From Pseudomonas lini (GTDB lineage Bacteria > Pseudomonadota > Gammaproteobacteria > Pseudomonadales > Pseudomonadaceae): DNA of 64,000 nt. Positions 59,539-64,000 of the stretch are shown here, in pieces; position 1 is the stretch's first letter; the number at the start of each line of letters is the position of its first letter. Location: assembly GCF_001042905.1 (NCBI RefSeq), contig NZ_JYLB01000015.1, forward strand, positions 1-64,000, read 5' to 3'. Under the pieces are notes generated by a model. It did not search any database and had not been told where the DNA came from. It saw nothing but the letters and a program-made list of their open reading frames with translations. The position numbers were made by a program, and so were the translations under genes.

Positions 59539-60371
59539 GTTTACCGACGGTTCTGGAAAATATTCTGGCCCGCAAAGTTCAGGAAGTCGCCGAGCGTAGC
59601 GCTCGTGTGAGTCTGGCGGAGCTGGAAAATCTGGCCAAGGCGGCCGATGCCCCCCGTGGTTTTGCCAAGGCATTGATCGATCAGGCCAAGACAAAACAGC
59701 CGGCGGTCATTGCTGAAATCAAGAAGGCTTCGCCAAGCAAAGGCGTGATTCGCGAGAACTTCGTTCCCGCCGACATCGCCAGAAGTTACGAAAAGGGCGG
59801 GGCCACTTGCCTGTCGGTGCTCACCGACATCGATTACTTCCAGGGTGCCGATGCGTATCTGCAACAGGCCCGGGCGGCGTGCAAGCTGCCGGTGATCCGC
59901 AAGGACTTCATGATCGATCCTTACCAGATCGTCGAGTCTCGTGCTTTGGGCGCTGACTGCGTGCTGTTGATCGTCTCCGCACTGGACGACGTGAAAATGG
60001 CCGAGCTGGCGGCCGTGGCCAAAAGTGTCGGTCTTGATGTGCTGGTGGAAGTCCACGATGGCGACGAGCTGGAGCGGGCCTTGAAAACCCTCGACACGCC
60101 GCTGGTGGGCGTGAACAACCGCAACCTGCACACCTTTGACGTCAATCTGGAAACCACCCTCGACCTGTTGCCGCGTATTCCGCGCGATCGTCTGGTGATT
60201 ACTGAAAGTGGCATTCTGAACCGGGCCGATGTCGAGTTGATGGAAATCAGCGACGTGTACGCGTTCCTGGTCGGCGAAGCGTTCATGCGCGCCGAAAGCC
60301 CGGGTAGCGAACTGCAGCGCCTGTTCTTTCCCGAGCGTGGTATTCCAGTGAGCGGTTCGACGCTCGACTGA
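59535..60371 (+). CDS. trpC: TrpC, indole-3-glycerol phosphate synthase
   Basis: 278 residues, TIM barrel. PAVIAEIKKASPSKGVIRE carries the catalytic Glu and Lys, and VIRKDFMIDPYQI and VGVNNRNLHTFDV are conserved. It is a monofunctional enzyme without fused TrpF. It overlaps trpD by four bases. trpF is not in this window. A REPIN follows. Confidence 0.97.
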   Translation: MSLPTVLENILARKVQEVAERSARVSLAELENLAKAADAPRGFAKALIDQAKTKQPAVIAEIKKASPSKGVIRENFVPADIARSYEKGGATCLSVLTDIDYFQGADAYLQQARAACKLPVIRKDFMIDPYQIVESRALGADCVLLIVSALDDVKMAELAAVAKSVGLDVLVEVHDGDELERALKTLDTPLVGVNNRNLHTFDVNLETTLDLLPRIPRDRLVITESGILNRADVELMEISDVYAFLVGEAFMRAESPGSELQRLFFPERGIPVSGSTLD

Positions 60372-60390
60372 TTGAAAATCGGGGCGCTCC

Positions 60391-60474
60391 CTTCGCGAGC
60401 AAGCCCGCTCCCACATTAGCCCGCGTTCAGCCAGACAACGCGGGTCAACTGTGGGAGCGGGCTTGCTCGCGAAG
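60391..60474. repeat. REPIN after trpC, variant core
   Basis: Inverted REPs of the GTGGGAGCGGG class in which both arms read GGGCTTGCTCGCGAA instead of GCCCGCGA; the substitution is matched in both arms, so pairing is kept. The inner spacer pairs further (CCCGCGTT...AACGCGGG). Confidence 0.88.
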
Positions 60475-60519
60475 GCGGCAGAAGATGCACCACAGACTGA
60501 CCGTCCTATGGAATATCTT

Positions 60520-61221
60520 ATGACCTCACCAACCCCTCTGACCATCGAAGCCGGCCTGCTCGCCGAGCAGGACCTGTTGGCCCATGTGTGCACCGGTGAG
60601 TCGGAATTCGGTCTGCTGTTCTGGCAACCCACTGATCGCGCGTTGGTCATGCCCCGTCGCTTGAATCGTCTGCCCGGGTTTGAACATGCCTGTGAAGTTT
60701 CTGCCGCGGCCGGCTGGCCGGTGCTGCTGCGTGAAACCGGCGGTGAGCCGGTGCCGCAATCGGCATCGACCATCAACATCGCACTGGTTTATGCCCCTCC
60801 GCGCAGCGAAGGCGATCTGAACCGCATCGAAACCGGCTACCGGCGTCTGTGCGATCCGATCTGTCAGTTACTGGATGAGCTGGGCGGCACTTCGTCATTG
60901 GGTGAAATCGAGGGCGCGTTCTGCGACGGTCGTTTCAACGTCAACCTCGATGGTCGAAAGATGGTGGGCACCGCCCAGCGTTGGCGCCAGAGCAAGGGTG
61001 GTCTGCGTCCGGTCGGCCTGGTGCACGGGGCGATGTTGATCGATGACGAGCGAGAGTCGATGGTCGCGGCGGTCAATCGCTTCAATGAAGCCTGCGATCT
61101 GGAACAGCGGGTTCGCGCTGAAAGCCACATCGCGCTGCATGAAAAGTTTGCCGCTCCTGAGGCACTGGAACGGCTCGATGCGCTGTACCGACAGTTGCTG
61201 GTTGAAATGCTCGGGGCTTAA
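60520..61221 (+). CDS. Lipoate-protein ligase A family protein
   Basis: 233 residues. It has the BPL/LplA fold features: VLLRETGGEPVPQ (R-x-G-G-type motif near 60-70), NINIALVYAP, the catalytic Lys in DGRKMVGTAQRWR and the HGAMLI strand. It could ligate lipoate or octanoate, but Pseudomonas has other lipoylation enzymes and substrate is not established. ATG at 60520 (GGAA upstream); an ATG at 60508 is possible. Convergent with vfr, 24 bp apart. Confidence 0.8.
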   Translation: MTSPTPLTIEAGLLAEQDLLAHVCTGESEFGLLFWQPTDRALVMPRRLNRLPGFEHACEVSAAAGWPVLLRETGGEPVPQSASTINIALVYAPPRSEGDLNRIETGYRRLCDPICQLLDELGGTSSLGEIEGAFCDGRFNVNLDGRKMVGTAQRWRQSKGGLRPVGLVHGAMLIDDERESMVAAVNRFNEACDLEQRVRAESHIALHEKFAAPEALERLDALYRQLLVEMLGA

Positions 61222-61236
61222 GTTTAGGAACTTAAG
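61217..61236. terminator. AT-rich hairpin between convergent genes
   Basis: CTTAAGTT-TAGG-AACTTAAG is a perfect 8-bp stem with a 4-base loop, overlapping the ligase stop codon region. It is symmetric for both strands but lacks a clear U run, so it would be a weak terminator. Confidence 0.4.
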
Positions 61237-61245
61237 TTATCGAGC

Positions 61246-61890
61246 TTAGCGCGTACCGAAGACCACCATGGTCTTGCCTTTGACGTCGACCAGGTTGCGC
61301 TCTTCCAGATCCTTGAGCACGCGGCCGACCATCTCACGGGAACAACCGACAATCCGGCCGATTTCCTGACGGGTCACCTTGATCTGCATGCCGTCCGGGT
61401 GGGTCATGGCGTCTGGTTGCTTGCACAGCTCCAGCAGGCAGCGCGCAACGCGACCGGTTACGTCGAAGAACGCCAGGTCGCCGACCTTGCGCGTGGTATT
61501 GCGCAGGCGCTGTGCGATTTGTCCGCTGAGCACGTAAAGAATGTCTGGATCTTGTTGGGACAGCTCGCGGAATTTTGCGTAGCTGATTTCCGCGACTTCG
61601 CATTCGACCTTGGCGCGCACCCAAGCGCTGCGTTCCTGTTCCAGGCCGGCTTGCTCAAACAGACCCAGCTCGCCGAAAAAGTCGCCGGAGTTGAGGTAGG
61701 CAATGATCATTTCACGGCCGTCGTCATCCTCAATCAGGATGGTCACCGAACCTTTGATGATGAAAAACAGCGTGTCCGAGCGGTCACCGGCACAAATGAT
61801 GTTGCTCTTGGCGGCATAGCGACGGCGCTGGCAGTGCATCAACAGTTTGTCGAGGTTCTTGATTTTGGGTGTGGGGGTAATAGCAACCAT
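61246..61890 (-). CDS. vfr: Vfr, CRP-family cAMP-responsive regulator
   Basis: 214 residues from the ATG at 61890, the exact length of Vfr. An upstream in-frame extension to 61953 is not family-like. The cyclic-nucleotide domain holds SGDFFGELGLFE and RSAWVRAKVECEVA (cAMP pocket), and the helix-turn-helix IKVTRQEIGRIVGCSREMVGR is close to E. coli CRP. Global regulator of virulence or carbon genes. In P. aeruginosa it lies next to trpC; here a lipoate-ligase-like gene intervenes. Confidence 0.95.
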   Translation of the reverse strand: MVAITPTPKIKNLDKLLMHCQRRRYAAKSNIICAGDRSDTLFFIIKGSVTILIEDDDGREMIIAYLNSGDFFGELGLFEQAGLEQERSAWVRAKVECEVAEISYAKFRELSQQDPDILYVLSGQIAQRLRNTTRKVGDLAFFDVTGRVARCLLELCKQPDAMTHPDGMQIKVTRQEIGRIVGCSREMVGRVLKDLEERNLVDVKGKTMVVFGTR

Positions 61891-62139
61891 GGTTGTATCC
61901 CGAAAAGACTGCACGGTGTGTTTGTTTTTTGTAGGCGCTGGCGAAGCCTGCAATCCTTTTTATTCGCTGAAAAGCTGGCTATACGCCATTGATTTGGCGC
62001 CAGCTTAACAGACACATTCCTGCAAGATTCGAGAATTTGCCTACGACATAGATGGTTATGTCCTAGGAAGGCGAAGCGCTGCCAATCAAGGGCCCTGTGC
62101 TAAGCTGGCGACCCTTTTTTAGACAGTGGAGTCTTGGCG

Positions 62140-62562
62140 ATGAAGGCACGCATCCAATGGGCTGGCGAAGCCATGTTCCTCGGTGAATCCGGCAGCGGTC
62201 ATGTCGTGGTCATGGACGGCCCGCCCGAAGCCGGCGGTCGTAACCTCGGTGTCCGGCCGATGGAAATGCTCCTGCTGGGTGTTGGCGGTTGCAGCAATTT
62301 CGATGTGGTCAGCATCCTCAAGAAGTCCCGTCAGGCCGTCGAAAGCTGCGAAGCGTTTCTCGAAGCCGAGCGTGCGACCGAGGATCCGAAGGTTTTCACC
62401 AAGATCCACATGCACTTCGTGGTCAAGGGCCGTGGGCTGAAAGAAGCCCAGGTCAAGCGCGCCATCGAGCTGTCGGCCGAGAAGTATTGCTCGGCCTCGA
62501 TCATGCTCGGCGCGGCCGGCGTGGCGATTACCCACGACTACGAGATCATCGAGCTCGGTTGA
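62140..62562 (+). CDS. OsmC family peroxiredoxin-like protein
   Basis: 140 residues from the ATG at 62140 (GGAG upstream). The two redox Cys are in LLLGVGGCSNFDVV and EKYCSASIML. Members reduce organic hydroperoxides, or in YhfA-type proteins have an unknown role; this length and sequence are nearer YhfA. Divergent from vfr, as in P. aeruginosa PA0652-PA0653, so control by Vfr is conceivable. A strong terminator follows. Confidence 0.92.
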   Translation: MKARIQWAGEAMFLGESGSGHVVVMDGPPEAGGRNLGVRPMEMLLLGVGGCSNFDVVSILKKSRQAVESCEAFLEAERATEDPKVFTKIHMHFVVKGRGLKEAQVKRAIELSAEKYCSASIMLGAAGVAITHDYEIIELG

Positions 62563-62605
62563 ATCGACTACGCGCGCAACATACCAAACTAAGATTTCAG
62601 AGTAC

Positions 62606-62640
62606 AAAAAAGGCGACTACCTTGCGGTAATCGCCTTTTT
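62606..62640 (+). terminator. Intrinsic terminator after osmC-like gene
   Basis: AAAAAGGCGACTACC-TTGC-GGTAATCGCCTTTTT with one mismatch, A run before and T run after, so it is effective on both strands for convergent osmC and coq7. Confidence 0.92.
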
Positions 62641-62662
62641 ATTTGTTGGAATACAGAACCCT

Positions 62663-62690
62663 TGTGGGAGCGTGGCTTGCCCGCGAAGAG
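62663..62690 (+). repeat. Single REP element, intermediate core
   Basis: GTGGGAGCGTGGCTTGCCCG followed by CGAAGAGGCC: the first part is like the GTGGG class and the tail like the GTAGG class. No inverted partner nearby. Confidence 0.75.
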
Positions 62691-62712
62691 GCCTTATGTA
62701 ACAACCTGATCC

Positions 62713-63360
62713 TCAGATCCGATAAGTACTCTTGGTCATCACCTTAGCCAACAAACTCATCCCGAACTTCACCGGCGCCGGAAAACGAAATCCACCCGCA
62801 TCCAGCGCACTTTCAGCATGATGCTCTTCATCGATACGCATCTGCTCCAGGATCGCTCGGGATTTTTCGTCCTCGGCAGGCAGTTGCTCAAGGTGTTCGT
62901 TCAGGTGTTTGCAGACCTGATGCTCAGTGGCAGCAACGAAACCCAGGCTGACTTTATCGCTGATCAATCCGGCGACCGCTCCAATCCCGAACGACATGCC
63001 GTAGAACAGCGGATTGAGGATGCTGGTATGGCTACCCAACTGATGAATGCGTTGTTCGCACCAGACCAGATGGTCGATTTCTTCTTCGGCGGCGTGCTCC
63101 ATGGCGGCGCGCACTTTCGGCAGCTTGGCGGTCAGGGCCTGACCTTGATACAGCGCCTGGGCGCAGACTTCGCCGGTATGGTTGATGCGCATCAAACCGG
63201 CGACGTGTCGGGTGTCCTCGTCGCTCATCTGCGTATCCGGCTGCACGATGGCCGGCGACGGACGGTAGGGCTGACCACTGAAGGGCAGCAAAGTACGCAT
63301 CGCGGCATCGGCTTGCAGCAGAAGACGGTCAATTGGCGAGTAGTGACGTTGGGTAGTCAT
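62713..63360 (-). CDS. coq7: Coq7, demethoxyubiquinone monooxygenase
   Basis: 215 residues, di-iron carboxylate protein: LMRINHTGEVCAQALYQGQ, HAAEEEIDHLVWCEQR, and C-terminal EQMRIDEEHHAESA provide the Glu/His ligands in two repeats. It performs the last hydroxylation in ubiquinone synthesis. The 90-bp gap to the osmC-like gene holds only a terminator and a REP; P. aeruginosa has speD there, as I recall. Confidence 0.95.
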   Translation of the reverse strand: MTTQRHYSPIDRLLLQADAAMRTLLPFSGQPYRPSPAIVQPDTQMSDEDTRHVAGLMRINHTGEVCAQALYQGQALTAKLPKVRAAMEHAAEEEIDHLVWCEQRIHQLGSHTSILNPLFYGMSFGIGAVAGLISDKVSLGFVAATEHQVCKHLNEHLEQLPAEDEKSRAILEQMRIDEEHHAESALDAGGFRFPAPVKFGMSLLAKVMTKSTYRI

Positions 63361-63469
63361 GCTGACCTCCGGGAAGAATCTCGGCGGCCAGTTTAACCCA
63401 ATCGGCCGGGGAGGGTTTGCGTTGGGTCATGGCTGGTAATGGATTCATCTGACCCGGGTAAAAACGATC

Positions 63470-63541
63470 TGTAGGAGCGAGGCTTGCCCGCGAAGGCGTC
63501 CTCAAGTGCGCCAAAAGCTTCGCGGGCAAGCCTCGCTACAG
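63470..63541. repeat. REPIN between coq7 and HIT gene, one arm damaged
   Basis: First arm GTAGGAGCGAGGCTTGCCCG is intact; the second reads CCTCGCTACAG, missing three bases of CCTCGCTCCTACAG. The spacer is about 26 bp. Confidence 0.85.
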
Positions 63542-63556
63542 AGAAAGGGCGATGGA

Positions 63557-63895
63557 TCAGCCCGGCGGCCAGTGCATCTGGCGCTGACCGAGCACGTGCA
63601 TATGAATGTGATAGACGGTCTGCCCGCCCAATTCATTGCAGTTCATGACCACCCGGAAACCTTCTTCACAGCCCAATTCCAGAGCCAGACGCTGGGCCGT
63701 GAACAGAATATGCCCGGCCAAAGCCTTGTCGTCCTCGGTGAGGTCGTTAAGGGTGCGCACCGGTTTCTTCGGGACTACCAGGAAATGCACGGGTGCCTGT
63801 GGCGCGATGTCGTGGAAGGCCAGTACCTGGTCGTCCTCGTAAATGATCTTCGCCGGGATTTCCCGGTTGATGATCTTGGTGAACAGAGTATCCAC
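63557..63895 (-). CDS. HIT-family (histidine triad) nucleotide-binding protein
   Basis: 112 residues from GTG 63895 (GGAGAAAACAGCT before it); an in-frame extension to 63937 lacks family similarity. The HxHxHxx motif is YHIHMHVLG near the C-terminus, with N-terminal FTKIINREIPAKIIYEDD typical of HinT. It likely hydrolyses adenosine phosphoramidates. Upstream of coq7 on the same strand. Confidence 0.92.
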   Translation of the reverse strand: MDTLFTKIINREIPAKIIYEDDQVLAFHDIAPQAPVHFLVVPKKPVRTLNDLTEDDKALAGHILFTAQRLALELGCEEGFRVVMNCNELGGQTVYHIHMHVLGQRQMHWPPG

Positions 63896-64000
63896 AGCTG
63901 TTTTCTCCGTTGTTTGGGCTGGCCTGAGTGTAACCATGGGTTAGGTCAGAGCCCAGTCTTTTGCCTTGAGGATTGATCAGCGCGGGCAATAGGCTTTGTT

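Noticed and set aside
57835..59694. A 619-codon minus-strand frame opposite trpG-trpD-trpC
   Set aside because: Overlaps three well-identified genes; no motif or start signal.
62641..62712. Missing speD between the osmC-like gene and coq7
   Set aside because: The gap is real, but I recall the speD position only from P. aeruginosa; it may simply differ in this lineage.
63938..64000. A possible gene end at the right edge
   Set aside because: Too short to judge; frames on both strands lack clear coding signs.

Overview
The window is chromosomal DNA of a Pseudomonas, most likely of the P. fluorescens/P. putida lineage. Support comes from gene order (pqq-dav, rmcA-rpoD-dnaG-rpsU-tsaD, lptD-surA-pdxA-rsmA-apaGH, agt, rpe-gph-trpE-estP-trpGDC-vfr), from high-GC codon use, and from about a dozen REP/REPIN elements with the cores GTAGGAGCGAGGCTTGCCCG or GTGGGAGCGGGCTTGCCCG. 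No database search was run; gene names rest on motifs, length and synteny I recognise.

Layout. (1) 1-8.3 kb, all minus strand: PQQ biosynthesis (pqqF, pqqA, pqqB, with a terminator between pqqA and pqqB), the lysine oxygenase pathway davB-davA, an Lrp/AsnC regulator, and a Tat-exported HisC-like aminotransferase. pqqB is followed by a palindromic REP and the start of an unrelated ORF, not by pqqC. (2) 8.4-13.5 kb, accessory region: an orphan FtsH-type (M41-like) peptidase, an AT-rich LuxR regulator divergent from a PotF-like binding protein, tiny ORFs, a frameshifted gene remnant and a two-gene hypothetical cassette, ending at tRNA-Ile(CAU). (3) 13.6-24.8 kb: rmcA (c-di-GMP), rpoD-dnaG-rpsU, and divergent tsaD, plsY, folB-folK. 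(4) 24.9-31.2 kb: cca and the stress trio prkA-yeaH-spoVR. (5) 31.5-41.7 kb: glpE, the overlapping envelope/RNA operon lptD-surA-pdxA-rsmA-apaG-apaH, and divergent amgK-murU-djlA for murein recycling. (6) 41.8-52.3 kb: a DUF3530 protein, two-component system AgtS-AgtR, the agtABCD transporter for 5-aminovalerate/GABA, and an iron alcohol dehydrogenase. (7) 52.4-61.2 kb: rpe-gph-trpE, autotransporter esterase estP, trpGDC and a lipoate-ligase-like gene. (8) 61.2-64 kb: vfr, osmC, coq7 and a HIT hydrolase.

How the parts fit: DavBA makes 5-aminovalerate from lysine, while the agt genes 40 kb away import the same compound. trpE and trpGDC each follow a short reading frame ending in the same Trp-rich peptide (ARWRWRA) and a small GC hairpin. 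This is the signature of transcription attenuation, and for trpE the leader is the in-frame C-terminus of gph itself.

The most interesting items are the gph-embedded trp leader and its duplicate before trpG, the two REPIN arm classes sharing one spacer, the palindrome upstream of agtA, the 21-bp-phased repeats between the LuxR and PotF-like genes, and the orphan M41-like peptidase.
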